A DNA stretch of 64,000 nucleotides, taken from NCBI GenBank assembly GCA_039194995.1, contig JBCCVR010000003.1, positions 23,134-87,133 of the forward strand. The letters run 5' to 3'. The notes under the pieces are model-generated. The model did not search any database and was not told the DNA's origin. It saw only the letters and a list, made by a program, of their open reading frames with translations. Below, one piece after another: positions 51,730 to 61,069 of the stretch. Both the position numbers and the translations under genes were made by a program. Source of the DNA: CCY15215 sp039194995. GTDB taxonomy: Bacteria > Cyanobacteriota > Cyanobacteriia > Cyanobacteriales > Spirulinaceae. The number at the start of each line of letters is the position of its first letter. Position 1 is the first letter of the stretch.

Positions 51730-52356
51730 TTACCCTTTTTGAGCCTGAACGACTTGCAAACTTCCTCCCGCATGAAGAATACGATCGCACTTCTCAAACC
51801 CAACATTGTCCAATTCAACAATTAAATCCCGCTTTAATAATTGCCATGCCGTTTCGGTTTCAAACAGCCACATAAACATCGCCAAACCCGGTAGGAAAAA
51901 AAGATTGGTGGGTTGATGAAAATCCACAATCGCAAACATTCCCCCCGATCGCAAAATCCGATGGACTTCTTGGAGAATTTGCCGAAATTGTTCTGGCTCC
52001 ATTTCGTGTAAAGCAGCACTCACGTGAACGATATCGAAGGTATTGTCGGCAAAGGGCATTTTCTCCGCAAAGGCTTCGATATAGTTGGCTTGGGGAACGT
52101 TATTTTGGGCGCGGGAGATCGCCTTGGGAGAAGCATCCAACCCCGTGACGCGATCGGACAAGCGAGTTAAAAACCGCGTCACTTGACCCGCACCGCAACA
52201 GAGATCGAGAATGCTGGTTTCGCGGGTAATAGGTAAGCCTTGTAGGGCTAATTGACGAAAACGTGCCTCACCCCCGACTGCCAAAGCGGATAAGCGAGTA
52301 ATGCCGTCATACAGCCACTGGTAACGATAACTGAGAGGTCGGAGAATTGTAGCCAA
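51730..52356 (-). CDS. Class I SAM-dependent methyltransferase
   Basis: A 208-aa methyltransferase of the UbiE/COQ5-like type: SILDLCCGAGQVTRFL (motif I), VTGLDASPKAISRAQNN, FADNTFDIVHVSAALHEMEPEQFRQILQEVHRILRSGGMFAIVDFHQPTN. In cyanobacteria similar proteins methylate prenylated or small lipid substrates, but the substrate here is unknown. The C-terminal part (ELDNVGFEKCDRILHAGGSLQVVQAQ) is complete. Confidence 0.88.
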   Translation of the reverse strand: MATILRPLSYRYQWLYDGITRLSALAVGGEARFRQLALQGLPITRETSILDLCCGAGQVTRFLTRLSDRVTGLDASPKAISRAQNNVPQANYIEAFAEKMPFADNTFDIVHVSAALHEMEPEQFRQILQEVHRILRSGGMFAIVDFHQPTNLFFLPGLAMFMWLFETETAWQLLKRDLIVELDNVGFEKCDRILHAGGSLQVVQAQKG

Positions 52357-52463
52357 GATTCACAATGCAATGAACAATTACCAATTATCGATCGCAGCCT
52401 GCAACAGTTCTATAATTTTAGGGAAAGAAAAAATTTCCCGTCGATCCTCTCAACAGATGAGCC

Positions 52464-54968
52464 ATGATTTCAGAGCCGAGCTTTCAAGCAGGGCAAGAAG
52501 CATTAAGCCAAGGCGATTATGAAACGGCGATCGCGCATTTTCAAGGACTGCGCACAGTAGAACTCGACCCCCAAATTTTGACTGGGGCGCATCAATCTCT
52601 AGTTTTGGCACTTTGGAAGAGCGATCGCAAACCCGAGGCGATCGCATTGTGTCGCGACCTCGCACAAGACCCCGAGGCCAATCCTTGGGCGGCAAAAACC
52701 TATAAAGATCTCGTTCTTAGATATAAAAAACAGTCACCGAATAACAGTCACCAGTCACCAGTCACCAGTCACCAGTTGGGGGATCGGAAGCAAACAACTG
52801 GAAAGCGGCAGCTACCAACCGCTTATCAATCTCCCGCAGAAGCGGCAGCAGCAGCCGTATTCGTGTCGGGACGGGAATGGCGCAATGCGGAACGCGCTAA
52901 GACGTGGAAGCGGCTCAAATCCCCCTCAGAATGGAAATTTTGGTTGCGGGGTGCGATCGCGGCTTTAATTTTATTTTGGGTGGTGCGAGGGAGTCTTGAT
53001 GGGGGAATGGGTTGGGTGAATTGGCTGCTCGTTAGAATCCCCTTGCTCGGGCCAATTCAAGCATTTTATCAAAATCCAACCCGGGTTATTTTCTTAGTTT
53101 TCCTTGCTCTTTTAGTTACGTCTCCGTGGCTAGTCGATTGGATTTTAAAATACTTCTATAAACTCGAATCTTATAAATTTTCTCAACTCGCATCGCAACA
53201 TCCTGAAGCAGCAAAAATCCTGCAAAAACTTGCCGTACAATATAAAATTTCTCGCCCCCAATTGGGATTATTGCACACCAGCGCGCCGCTTTCTTTCACT
53301 TATGGCAATTTGCCTCGAAATGCTCGTATCATCCTCAGCAATGCTCTCCTCGAACAATTAGAAGATGATGAATTAGCGGCGATTATTGCTGCGCATTTCT
53401 CGCAAATTGTCAAGCGCGATTTTATCTTTTTTTCTGGCGCGATCGCCTTACTGCAAATTCCCTTTACCCTCTACTGGCAAATCGCAAAATGGGGGGAAAT
53501 TTTCAGCGAACGAATCCCGAAAACTTATCCTCAATTTATCCCGCCGTCCGTGCAATGGATAAGCGGGTTAGGCGCGGCATTATTTTATCTAACCTATTCC
53601 CTCTGGCGCGTTCCTCTGCTTTATTTTTCCCGCCAGCGACTTTACTATAGCGATCGCTTTGCGGCAGAGTTTACAGGCAATCCCAACGCCCTCAGTCGTG
53701 CCTTACTCAAAATTGCAGTTGGGATCGCAAAACAGATCGAACAAAGACAAGAAACCATTTGGATTCTAGAAGGATTTGATCTGTTGATGCCCGTCAGCCA
53801 CCGACAAGCTCTGAGTGTGGGAAGTTTGCCCGATAAAACCCCCTTTGCAGATGTTTTAGCGTGGGAATGTACCAACGATTATCGCTACTGGTTGGGATTA
53901 TTTGATTCTCATCCCCTCATTGGCGATCGCATCTATTTACTCAATCGTTATGCTAATTTTTGGAAACTCTCTCCCGAAATCGAACTGCCCATTTTAACTA
54001 AAGAAAAAGAGAAACCCAGACGCTTTAAAATTGAAGAATTCTTTTTTCTATTTCTCACGCTTTACTTGGGATATTTAACAAAATGGATTGATTGGGATCG
54101 CGGTCTCCAACAGTCTATCTATTCAGCAATATTTATTCTTGTCACGTTAGTTTTAACGGCTCGACTGAGACAAAACAAGGATTGGGTTGTACTTGTATTA
54201 GTCTGGTTGAGTTATGAGAATGGGTTAAATCTCGTTTCAATATTTATTATTTTTCTGGCAATTCTCTTGTTAGATAATCAATTGAATTTAGAAAAACTGA
54301 AAAACAGTTATAAAGCCTTGCCCATATTGCAAAGTTCCCTCTTATTTGGCTTATTGTTTGGCTTAACAGGTAGAATAATTTTATGGGTAATCGGACTGGC
54401 AAGCGATTATTTGAGTGCTTGGATTCGCATTCCCCTATGGCGATTAATTTGGTTGTATAACACCGTCAATCCATTTCTCGATGCCTGTATTTTAGCGGCT
54501 TTTAGTTTCTGCATCATTACTTGGATCAACGACTATTTTCCCAATATCCGTATTTCCCCAACCCGCAAAGATCCCCGCATTGAAGATCTACTCTCGAATC
54601 CCAAATCTCTACCCTCCAAAAATCAAGGCGTGCGCTTAACCGGACGATTAATCGGACGCAAAGGAATTAGTAATTGGTTGGGACAAGATTTGATCTTAAA
54701 AACTTCTACAGGATCGATTCGTCTGAACTTTGTTTCTAAAGCAGGAATTGTCGGTAACTTGTTTCCTATTCCTCCTCGTCCGGAACGGTTTTGCGATCGC
54801 AAGGTGACGGTTTCCGGTTGGTTTCGTCGCGGTGGCATTCCTTGGATCGATGTGGATGAAATTCACACGACGGGAACGAAAAGCACTCGGAGCGGCTATC
54901 CTGTTTGGGTGACGGTTTTGGCTGTTTTAGCAGCACTTTGGAGTGCTTGGTTAATTTGGAATACTTAA
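52464..54968 (+). CDS. M48-like membrane protein with lost zinc motif (pseudoprotease)
   Basis: An 834-aa protein. Residues 1-90 are TPR-like (SFQAGQEALSQGDYETAIAHFQGLRTVELDP); 91-130 are low-complexity and contain the AGTCACC repeat (SHQSPVTSHQ); 155-240 have two membrane segments. The M48 fold follows (LQKLAVQYKISRPQLGLLHTSAPLSFTYGN), but HExxH is AHFSQ at residues 310-314 (LAAIIAAHFSQIVKRD), and the third zinc-ligand Glu is Leu393 (SRQRLYYSDRFAAEF). More membrane segments (about 525-690) and a C-terminal OB-like domain (GVRLTGRLIGRKGISNWLGQDLILKTSTG) follow. The family normally has HExxH, so this copy cannot be an active metalloprotease. Confidence 0.8.
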   Translation: MISEPSFQAGQEALSQGDYETAIAHFQGLRTVELDPQILTGAHQSLVLALWKSDRKPEAIALCRDLAQDPEANPWAAKTYKDLVLRYKKQSPNNSHQSPVTSHQLGDRKQTTGKRQLPTAYQSPAEAAAAAVFVSGREWRNAERAKTWKRLKSPSEWKFWLRGAIAALILFWVVRGSLDGGMGWVNWLLVRIPLLGPIQAFYQNPTRVIFLVFLALLVTSPWLVDWILKYFYKLESYKFSQLASQHPEAAKILQKLAVQYKISRPQLGLLHTSAPLSFTYGNLPRNARIILSNALLEQLEDDELAAIIAAHFSQIVKRDFIFFSGAIALLQIPFTLYWQIAKWGEIFSERIPKTYPQFIPPSVQWISGLGAALFYLTYSLWRVPLLYFSRQRLYYSDRFAAEFTGNPNALSRALLKIAVGIAKQIEQRQETIWILEGFDLLMPVSHRQALSVGSLPDKTPFADVLAWECTNDYRYWLGLFDSHPLIGDRIYLLNRYANFWKLSPEIELPILTKEKEKPRRFKIEEFFFLFLTLYLGYLTKWIDWDRGLQQSIYSAIFILVTLVLTARLRQNKDWVVLVLVWLSYENGLNLVSIFIIFLAILLLDNQLNLEKLKNSYKALPILQSSLLFGLLFGLTGRIILWVIGLASDYLSAWIRIPLWRLIWLYNTVNPFLDACILAAFSFCIITWINDYFPNIRISPTRKDPRIEDLLSNPKSLPSKNQGVRLTGRLIGRKGISNWLGQDLILKTSTGSIRLNFVSKAGIVGNLFPIPPRPERFCDRKVTVSGWFRRGGIPWIDVDEIHTTGTKSTRSGYPVWVTVLAVLAALWSAWLIWNT
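52745..52776. repeat. AGTCACC 7-bp tandem repeat inside a gene
   Basis: Four AGTCACC units in frame within the M48-like gene, encoding SHQSPVTSHQ in the linker between its TPR-like and membrane parts. Confidence 0.85.
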
Positions 54969-55583
54969 ACCGCAAAGTTTAGATTCTTCTAAGGAGAGAT
55001 CGGGGAGATTTTCCAGCATCTCGCTCCACGTGTTGTGCGAGTTTAACGCTTCGATAACAACGGGTAGGGGTTCGGAGAAAATAGTTGAAAAATCTGCTTC
55101 TTCGGGAAACTGAATCTTAAAAGCCAACTGTTCTTGAGGTGGAATAAATTGAGCGTCTATCCCTGCTTTATTTCCCCTCGCATCGACGCGATACCAACCT
55201 ATTTCTGGTAAATATATTGCATTTAAACCATGCAAGCAATAAGGTGCGCCGTTATCGTCGATACTCAATCTCTGATAGCAAAATCCAGCAGGGATATGAT
55301 TGGCACGCAATAATGCTGCTAATAGATGGCTTTTTGCATAACAATATCCGGTTTTATGGCGCAATACATCCGATGCGTTACACGTTACCGGATTCATTTG
55401 ATAATCGACACTGTGGCAAATATTATCGCGAACCCACTCAAAACAAGTTTTGGCGATCGCAACTGTCGAGCTTTCTCCTTGTGACAGTGTTTGAGCGAGT
55501 TGTTGAATGTCGGGATGTTGCCAATCAATGATTTTACTCGTTCCTAAATATTCCTGTCGATCGAGTTTGTTTATTGTGTCCAT
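54951..55583 (-). CDS. Transglutaminase-like (TGc) protein
   Basis: A 210-aa protein with the transglutaminase fold of papain-like enzymes: catalytic Cys in KTGYCYAKSHLLAALLR, His in LHGLNAIYL, Asp in RVDARGNKAGI. The N-terminal IDWQHPDIQQLAQTLSQGE and AIAKTCFEWVRDNICHSVDY are typical of the bacterial YebA-like branch, whose members are peptidases or amide hydrolases. It overlaps the end of the convergent M48-like gene by 18 bp, and it is divergent from the TonB-like gene across a 167-bp gap. Confidence 0.88.
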   Translation of the reverse strand: MDTINKLDRQEYLGTSKIIDWQHPDIQQLAQTLSQGESSTVAIAKTCFEWVRDNICHSVDYQMNPVTCNASDVLRHKTGYCYAKSHLLAALLRANHIPAGFCYQRLSIDDNGAPYCLHGLNAIYLPEIGWYRVDARGNKAGIDAQFIPPQEQLAFKIQFPEEADFSTIFSEPLPVVIEALNSHNTWSEMLENLPDLSLEESKLCGLSIPN

Positions 55584-55750
55584 AAATCTTGCTGCCTTCT
55601 CTGGGTTGAGTAAATTTTATTAGCAATCCTAGAACAAAAATCAAATTGGCACAATTTATCCCGATTTGTTCTTGTGCTTGATGAAGGTTGTGAATGGGTG
55701 TTTTTGCCAGACCAACCATGCGATCGAACTCGAACAGAAAAAACTTTGCA

Positions 55751-56818
55751 ATGACCAAACTGCACCACAGCGATCCTCCCGGACTTTGGATCGGTGTCAC
55801 TTTAGTTTCGATCGCCTTGCACCTCGGACTGCTTTGGATGCTGCGATCGGCAGTTTCCGAGGAAAAATCCGGCAATGTCGAAGAAGCGATCGTTTCCATC
55901 GAAACAATTGCGATCGCACCAGAAGAACCCAAAACCCAATCTCCTCCAGTTCCTAAACCCAATCCAAACCGCGCTCTGCCTCAAAACCCCTCCCCAGTTT
56001 CCCCACCTCCACAACCTTCCCCCCAAAAACAGGAAACACCACCTCAAAAAGTTGCCCCTCCCTCTCAAAAACAGGTCACACCACCGCCAAAAAAGACTGC
56101 TCCTGCTCAAAAACAGCAAGTCACGCCGACAAAAGTTGCTTCCCCCCCTCAAAAAAAGACCTCTTCCCCCAAAAATAACTCGCGTCCTCAAGCACCAGCA
56201 CCAAGTCCCACACCAACACCAGCACCAGTCCCCACTCCTACCCCTTCTGCTACACCAGCACCAGCACCGACTCCCGCTCCTATTCCCACTCCCACACCAG
56301 CACCAGTCCCCACTCCTTCTCCCCAACCCGAGAAACCTTCTCCCCAACCGCCAATGCAAAGTTCTGTACTAGAACCACCTCCCAAACCCTTAACACCCAC
56401 TCCCAATACTTCCCCTACTCCCGATCCTCCCCCTGCTCCCGACGTTTCCCCAAACGGCGATCGCTTCATCGCCACAGTTGGAACACCCCGATTAACTCAC
56501 CCCGATCGCGACATTCCCGATCGCCTCGCCAGACGCAAAGAAAATGAGAAAGAGTTGAACGCGATCGACTATTTAATCCCCCTTGGCATTGAAATCGAGC
56601 GGGAATTTGCGATCGAAGTGGTTGTTGTTATCGAAACCGACGGCAAACCCACCGTCTATCCGCAATCGATTAAAGTGCTATCGGGTAATATTTCCCCCGA
56701 AAGAGCCGCGCAATTTGCTAAAAAAGTTATCGAACAATGGCGATTTGAACCCACTTACATGGGAGAACAACCTATTCCTCAAGAGTATTTTTTGCGCCTC
56801 AACACTCGCGTGCTTTAA
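55751..56818 (+). CDS. TonB-like energy transducer
   Basis: A 355-aa protein: one N-terminal membrane segment (GLWIGVTLVSIALHLGLLWML), then a Pro-rich periplasmic spacer of about 175 residues (65-240; PTPAPVPTP units and blocks of PQK), then a C-terminal TonB domain (about 265-355: IPLGIEIEREFAIEVVVVIETDGKPTVYPQSIKVLSGN...EQWRFEPTYMGEQPIPQEYFLRL). The ATG at 55751 is used (MTKLHHSD). No exbB/exbD genes or TonB-dependent receptor are adjacent. The substrate is unknown. Confidence 0.85.
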   Translation: MTKLHHSDPPGLWIGVTLVSIALHLGLLWMLRSAVSEEKSGNVEEAIVSIETIAIAPEEPKTQSPPVPKPNPNRALPQNPSPVSPPPQPSPQKQETPPQKVAPPSQKQVTPPPKKTAPAQKQQVTPTKVASPPQKKTSSPKNNSRPQAPAPSPTPTPAPVPTPTPSATPAPAPTPAPIPTPTPAPVPTPSPQPEKPSPQPPMQSSVLEPPPKPLTPTPNTSPTPDPPPAPDVSPNGDRFIATVGTPRLTHPDRDIPDRLARRKENEKELNAIDYLIPLGIEIEREFAIEVVVVIETDGKPTVYPQSIKVLSGNISPERAAQFAKKVIEQWRFEPTYMGEQPIPQEYFLRLNTRVL

Positions 56819-56961
56819 CTCATCAACTGGGTTATTTGTCAAGGCCAAAAAAGGATCGATCCGAATGGTTGGAACCCGCGATCGAACCGATCTTGTGTTG
56901 CTTTAGAGATTTCAGTGATTCTGACGATAGAGCAAACAACAGATTGGAAGGTCTAAAAACC

Positions 56962-59232
56962 ATGGCACGCATCTTAGGCACCCCAGAAAATGACGAACTT
57001 TTCGGATTTGAAGAAATTGACATCATCTTGGGATTAGCGGGACACGATCGCATTTTTGGTCGGGGAGGTGGCGATCGCATCCACGGAGGAGAGGGTCACG
57101 ATTACCTCTCGGGTGGTGAAGGGAACGATATCCTCAAAGGAGGTGGGGGGTTTGATTTTCTTGATGGTGGAGAAGGAGACGATCGCCTCATTGCGGGCGA
57201 TACTGAGCCATATAACTTTTCTCTCAAATATACTCAAAAGCCTTCCACCATTGACCCAAATATTATCTACATCACCCCTCAAATTGTAGATGATGCTGGG
57301 CAACTTTTAGATTGGAGCGACCTCGAGGGGCATTCTGGTGATATTTTTCATAATTGGTTGCGAGGAGACGGAGGGGATGATGTTCTCATCGGTGGTAACG
57401 GTCATGACGACTTGCGAGGCGGAGAAGGAAACGACACGCTCAAAGGCAAGGAAGGAGATGACCTCCTACAAGGGGATGGAGGCCGCGATCGACTCTACGG
57501 AGGAGTGGGTAACGATGCTCTCGAAGGCGGAGAAGGAGACGATCGCCTCCACGGAGGAGAAGGAAACGATCTCTTATTGGGTGGAGAAGGAAGCGATCGC
57601 CTCCACGGGGATGCGGGTCACGATGTCCTCGAGGGAGGTGAAGGCGACGATATTTTAAGGGGAGGCACGGGGTATAACAAATTGTACGGAGAAGCGGGGG
57701 ACGATCGCCTTTCCGTAGGCGATGTCGAACCCTATAACTACCGCGTTGGGTATCTAATCGCAGGCGATAGCGCTAATGATGTTATTCCCTTGGTTCGTTC
57801 GTCTCTTGGTGGGGGGGAACAAGAGGGTCTGAGCATTCATACTGGCGAGGCTTATGGTCATGGTTTGGTGCATAATCTTCTCGATGGAGGAGCGGGCAAC
57901 GATCGGCTTCGAGGCGGAAACGGTCACGATCGCCTTCAAGGAGGAGCAGGAAACGATATTTTGGTCGGAAATGAGGGGGACGATTGGTTGCAAGGGAATG
58001 AGGGCAACGATCGGCTTCGAGGCGGAAAAGGATGGGATTTATTACAGGGCAATGAAGGGGACGATACATTACGAGGTGGAGACGGTCTCGACCAGCTAGA
58101 AGGCGGCTCGGGAAGCGATCGCCTGTACGGCGGCCGCGGAAGCGATATATTGTACGGCGGATCGGGAGACGATTTTCTCTTTAGCGGGACAACCTTCCCC
58201 CTCGAGGCAGCGCAGAAAATTGGTGGAGGGATGTATAACAATAACCTATCCCTGCAACTCATATCAGATGACACCATTCTCAACCAAATTGGCTATCCGG
58301 CAGTGAATTGGGGTAGCTCATATCTTCTCTTTCCTCGAGAAACTACCGAGACCTTTGCCAATACTTTTGGCAATCGTCTTTCCTTCGCATTCTATACAAC
58401 CCAGAATCTCTGGCATGATGTCCTCAATGGCGGAGCGGGTAACGATCGCTTGCAGGGTGGAAATGGCAATGATTTTCTTTTTGGCGGGACTGAGGATGAC
58501 GAACTCTTGGGCAAAGATGGGGATGACCATTTAGTCGGCGCTACGGGTAACGATCGCTTGCGAGGAGGACGAGGGGAAGATTTTCTGACGGGCAAAGAAG
58601 GCAACGATCTCTTGTATGGTAATGCCGGGATCGATTTACTGGTCGGGGGGCTGGGAGATGACCAACTCTTTGGCGGTGGCGATCGCGATTTTCTCTCGGG
58701 TGGCAAAGATAATGATTTCTTGTCTGGAGGGGGCGGAGACGATATTTTACTGGGAGACTACTTCGATAATCTCTTTGATTTCGATCCGTCCCAGAGTCCT
58801 TTTGAAGAACCCAGCGATAGTCGGTTGGCAGGCAGCGATCTCCTCTACGGAAATGACGGCGATGACGTTCTTTCAGGGATGTGGGGAGACGACTTTCTCG
58901 ATGGCGGTCGCGGCAATGACTCTCTTGATGGCGGTCAGGGAAGCGATCGGCTTGTCGGCGGTCGCGGAGCCGATACCTTTTATCTGGGTACCCGGCTTTT
59001 TGGATCCATCCTTCTCGACGAAATTGATACAATCGCCGATTTTAATGGAGCAGAAGGCGATCGCCTCCACATCTACTATGTTGATTCTATTGGGAATTTA
59101 CCCTCTCATCAGGACTTCAGCTTCGATCGCTCAACGGGAATGCTTTCTTTCTTGGATAGCGATTTAGCCCGCTTAGAAAATATTAATTCTCCTGTGGACT
59201 TCAATATCTCCGACCACGTTGTTTTTAGCTAG
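56962..59232 (+). CDS. RTX-type calcium-binding protein
   Basis: A 756-aa protein built from many nonapeptide repeats GGxGxDxLx (GGEGNDILKGGGGFDFLDGGEGDDRL and so on), in four blocks separated by non-repeat segments of 30-70 residues. The C-terminal part (DGGQGSDRLVGGRGADTFYL, DTIADFNGAEGDRLHIYYVD) is the usual type I secretion end. Such proteins bind Ca and are exported by an ABC/HlyD/TolC-type machine; none is in the window. The ATG at 56962 (MARILGTPENDELFG) has GGAAGG eleven bases ahead. No enzymatic domain is seen, so a surface or matrix role is likely. Confidence 0.9.
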   Translation: MARILGTPENDELFGFEEIDIILGLAGHDRIFGRGGGDRIHGGEGHDYLSGGEGNDILKGGGGFDFLDGGEGDDRLIAGDTEPYNFSLKYTQKPSTIDPNIIYITPQIVDDAGQLLDWSDLEGHSGDIFHNWLRGDGGDDVLIGGNGHDDLRGGEGNDTLKGKEGDDLLQGDGGRDRLYGGVGNDALEGGEGDDRLHGGEGNDLLLGGEGSDRLHGDAGHDVLEGGEGDDILRGGTGYNKLYGEAGDDRLSVGDVEPYNYRVGYLIAGDSANDVIPLVRSSLGGGEQEGLSIHTGEAYGHGLVHNLLDGGAGNDRLRGGNGHDRLQGGAGNDILVGNEGDDWLQGNEGNDRLRGGKGWDLLQGNEGDDTLRGGDGLDQLEGGSGSDRLYGGRGSDILYGGSGDDFLFSGTTFPLEAAQKIGGGMYNNNLSLQLISDDTILNQIGYPAVNWGSSYLLFPRETTETFANTFGNRLSFAFYTTQNLWHDVLNGGAGNDRLQGGNGNDFLFGGTEDDELLGKDGDDHLVGATGNDRLRGGRGEDFLTGKEGNDLLYGNAGIDLLVGGLGDDQLFGGGDRDFLSGGKDNDFLSGGGGDDILLGDYFDNLFDFDPSQSPFEEPSDSRLAGSDLLYGNDGDDVLSGMWGDDFLDGGRGNDSLDGGQGSDRLVGGRGADTFYLGTRLFGSILLDEIDTIADFNGAEGDRLHIYYVDSIGNLPSHQDFSFDRSTGMLSFLDSDLARLENINSPVDFNISDHVVFS

Positions 59233-59237
59233 AGTTG

Positions 59238-59262
59238 GCGATCGGGATTTCCTCCCGATCGC
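59238..59262. terminator. Bidirectional terminator hairpin
   Basis: GCGATCGGGA (59238-59247) pairs perfectly with 59253-59262 across a five-base loop, between the convergent RTX and BioD-like genes. T-tracts are weak on both sides, so it may be only partly efficient. Confidence 0.55.
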
Positions 59263-59267
59263 TCCCT

Positions 59268-60350
59268 TTACACGGCGGCTAATTGTAAATCTAATGCTTC
59301 AATCAGGCGATCGATGTCGAAATGTTGTTCCATTAACTCCCGAATGCAATCGACTTTAATCGCCTCTTGGAAACGGACGTGACCGAAAGCGCGATCGGTG
59401 ATTTCCACCGTGGTTAAAGTATCCAGATCGACGGATAAAATGGGAATTTCCAAATCTTCGGCTCGGGCGAGAACAAAATCTTGTGGCGGCGTATGACCCG
59501 TTAAAATCAAGCAATTGGTTGAGGTTTCCAATGCTGCCAACTGCAACTCGCTGCGATCGCCCCCCGTTACCACCGCCATATTTTTGCCCTTGCGGAAATA
59601 TTCTAAAGCCGAGTTGACATTCATCGCCCCGATGGTCAGGCTTTCCACCATTAAATCCAAGCGATCCTCGCGACAGAGAACCCTCGCTCTCAGCTTCTTC
59701 GCCAGTTCCCGCACGCTGACGCTGCGTAAGAGACTATCCTCGGGCAAGCGGCCGAAAACTTCGATGTTATGCCGTTTGAGGAAAGGTTCGATCTCTGTTT
59801 CGACCAATTGCCAATCTGCGGCGGGAATATCGCTCAAGAGTACCCCTAACAGGCGATCGCCCAATTCGATTTTGGCGGCGAGGAGGCGATCGAGCAGTTC
59901 GAGGGCGTGATAGCGAGAGACCAACAAAATCGGGGCATCCAATTGTGTTGCCATTTGACTCAAGGAGAGATCGAACAATTGTCCTTCTGTTGGCGTTGAG
60001 GGACCCTCGAGTAAAATGAAATCCCCGGCAAGGTCGCTGATATACGTTGCCAGCAATTCCGAGTTATCTTGTCGGTTTGCGCTTTGTAATTGTTCGCGGA
60101 TGGTCGATTCATCCAAACAGAACACGGGGGCTTTATAGTGGCGTTCGGAAAGTTTGAGAGCGCCAGCAATAAACCTCACGTCTTCTTCGCTGGCATCGGC
60201 AAGGTCTTGGCTGGGATAGGTTCCCAAGGGCTTGCCATACCCGATCGCAATTCCTTTTTGTTGAAGTTGATGGGCTATCCCGACGATGGTTGCGGATTTC
60301 CCGCCATATACTTCAGTCGATCCGACTAATAAACATTTGGTCTGTGGCAT
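59268..60350 (-). CDS. DRTGG/BioD-like P-loop protein
   Basis: A 360-aa protein. The N-terminal half is a dethiobiotin-synthetase-like P-loop domain (LLVGSTEVYGGKSATIVGIAHQLQQKG, with G-K-S/T), DFILLEGPSTPTEG, ILLVSRYHALELLDR. The C-terminal half is a DRTGG domain (VESLTIGAMNVNSALEYFRKGKNMAVVTGGDRSELQLAALE). This combination is seen in 'phosphotransacetylase-like' proteins of cyanobacteria, and the DRTGG region is thought to bind nucleotides. Substrate not known. The ATG at 60350 fits the P-loop start (MPQTKCLLVGST). Confidence 0.8.
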   Translation of the reverse strand: MPQTKCLLVGSTEVYGGKSATIVGIAHQLQQKGIAIGYGKPLGTYPSQDLADASEEDVRFIAGALKLSERHYKAPVFCLDESTIREQLQSANRQDNSELLATYISDLAGDFILLEGPSTPTEGQLFDLSLSQMATQLDAPILLVSRYHALELLDRLLAAKIELGDRLLGVLLSDIPAADWQLVETEIEPFLKRHNIEVFGRLPEDSLLRSVSVRELAKKLRARVLCREDRLDLMVESLTIGAMNVNSALEYFRKGKNMAVVTGGDRSELQLAALETSTNCLILTGHTPPQDFVLARAEDLEIPILSVDLDTLTTVEITDRAFGHVRFQEAIKVDCIRELMEQHFDIDRLIEALDLQLAAV

Positions 60351-60398
60351 CACCCTCACTCCATTACATTGTGGATGTTAATGTTTGGACTCTCATAG

Positions 60399-60440
60399 TT
60401 GAATTCTGATGGTTGAATTCTGATGGTTGAATTCTGGAAG
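60399..60440. repeat. 14-bp tandem repeat TTGAATTCTGATGG
   Basis: Two exact units and one diverged unit (60399-60412, 60413-60426, 60427-60440) in the gap between the BioD-like and EbsA-like genes. It has no evident coding or regulatory role. Confidence 0.85.
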
Positions 60441-60454
60441 CAGAATGGATTGAC

Positions 60455-60832
60455 TTAACTTTCGGCTCGTAATAACTTACGGTAGAATGCTCTCGAAAAG
60501 TCGGTGATTTTCGTGCGTTTGTAACTGGCGATGACTTCAATTAGGTGATCGACAAAGTCCGAATTTTGCATATCGACTTCATAACTGAGTTCCGCGTTCC
60601 CATCAAATTGCAAGCGACAGCGCGTGAGTTCTGCGGGAAGTTTGGAGACAAACCACGTCGCCACGAAGGGTACGCCTTCTTCTCGACCTTCAATCGGGCG
60701 TTCTCCTTCTAGAGAGCCTTTTTGGTAGAGACCGATGGCATAAGGGAGAATTTGGCGTTTCTGCCCTTGAAAATAAGGTTGATATACCATCCACGCTGCT
60801 TTTTGAGCGGGTTTCAGGCTATCTAAAGACAT
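60455..60832 (-). CDS. ebsA: EbsA-like protein
   Basis: A 125-aa protein: LPYAIGLYQKGSLEGERPIEGREEGVPFVATWFVSKLPAELTRCRLQFDGNAELSYEVDMQNSDFVDHLIEVIASYKRTKITDFSRAFYRKLLRA. The pattern of 'LYQKGxLEGxRxIEGxE..PFxATWF' and the ending match the cyanobacterial EbsA family, needed for type IV pilus assembly and biofilm self-suppression in Synechococcus. The symbol is given from remembered family pattern, not a search. Confidence 0.65.
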   Translation of the reverse strand: MSLDSLKPAQKAAWMVYQPYFQGQKRQILPYAIGLYQKGSLEGERPIEGREEGVPFVATWFVSKLPAELTRCRLQFDGNAELSYEVDMQNSDFVDHLIEVIASYKRTKITDFSRAFYRKLLRAES

Positions 60833-60960
60833 AGCAAATTTTCTCGAACCGTCTTGTATAATATGCCTATCTTACAGAAATTAGCGAAAAACCCCTAGAG
60901 ATATCTCTCGGAAATTTTGTGCAGACGATCGCATTTCCGGTGTGGCGGATGAAAAACTGT

Positions 60961-60966
60961 TATAAT
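60961..60966 (+). promoter_or_regulatory. -10 element of tRNA-Pro
   Basis: TATAAT 30 bp before the tRNA 5' end, in the 163-bp gap after the EbsA-like gene. The -35 region is weak. Confidence 0.5.
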
Positions 60967-60995
60967 AGGTATCCGTAGGAACAAGTTTCTAGCTT

Positions 60996-61069
60996 CGGGA
61001 TGTAGCGCAGCTTGGTAGCGCACTTCGTTCGGGACGAAGGGGCCGCAGGTTCAAATCCTGTCATCCCGA
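60996..61069 (+). tRNA. tRNA-Pro (anticodon CGG)
   Basis: A 74-nt tRNA: acceptor stem CGGGATG/CATCCCG with discriminator A, D-arm GCGCAGCTTGGTAGCGC, anticodon stem CTTCG/CGAAG with loop TTCGGGA (anticodon CGG), T-arm CAGGTTCAAATCCTG. The G/C start typical of tRNA-Pro is present. CCA is not encoded. Confidence 0.97.

Noticed and set aside
56027..56360. Reverse-strand frames rich in Trp/Arg opposite the TonB-like Pro-rich spacer
   Set aside because: Shadow of the Pro/Thr repeats of the real gene.
57338..57658. Plus-strand and reverse frames across the RTX gene
   Set aside because: Repetitive glycine-rich coding DNA keeps several frames open; the RTX frame alone has meaningful repeats.
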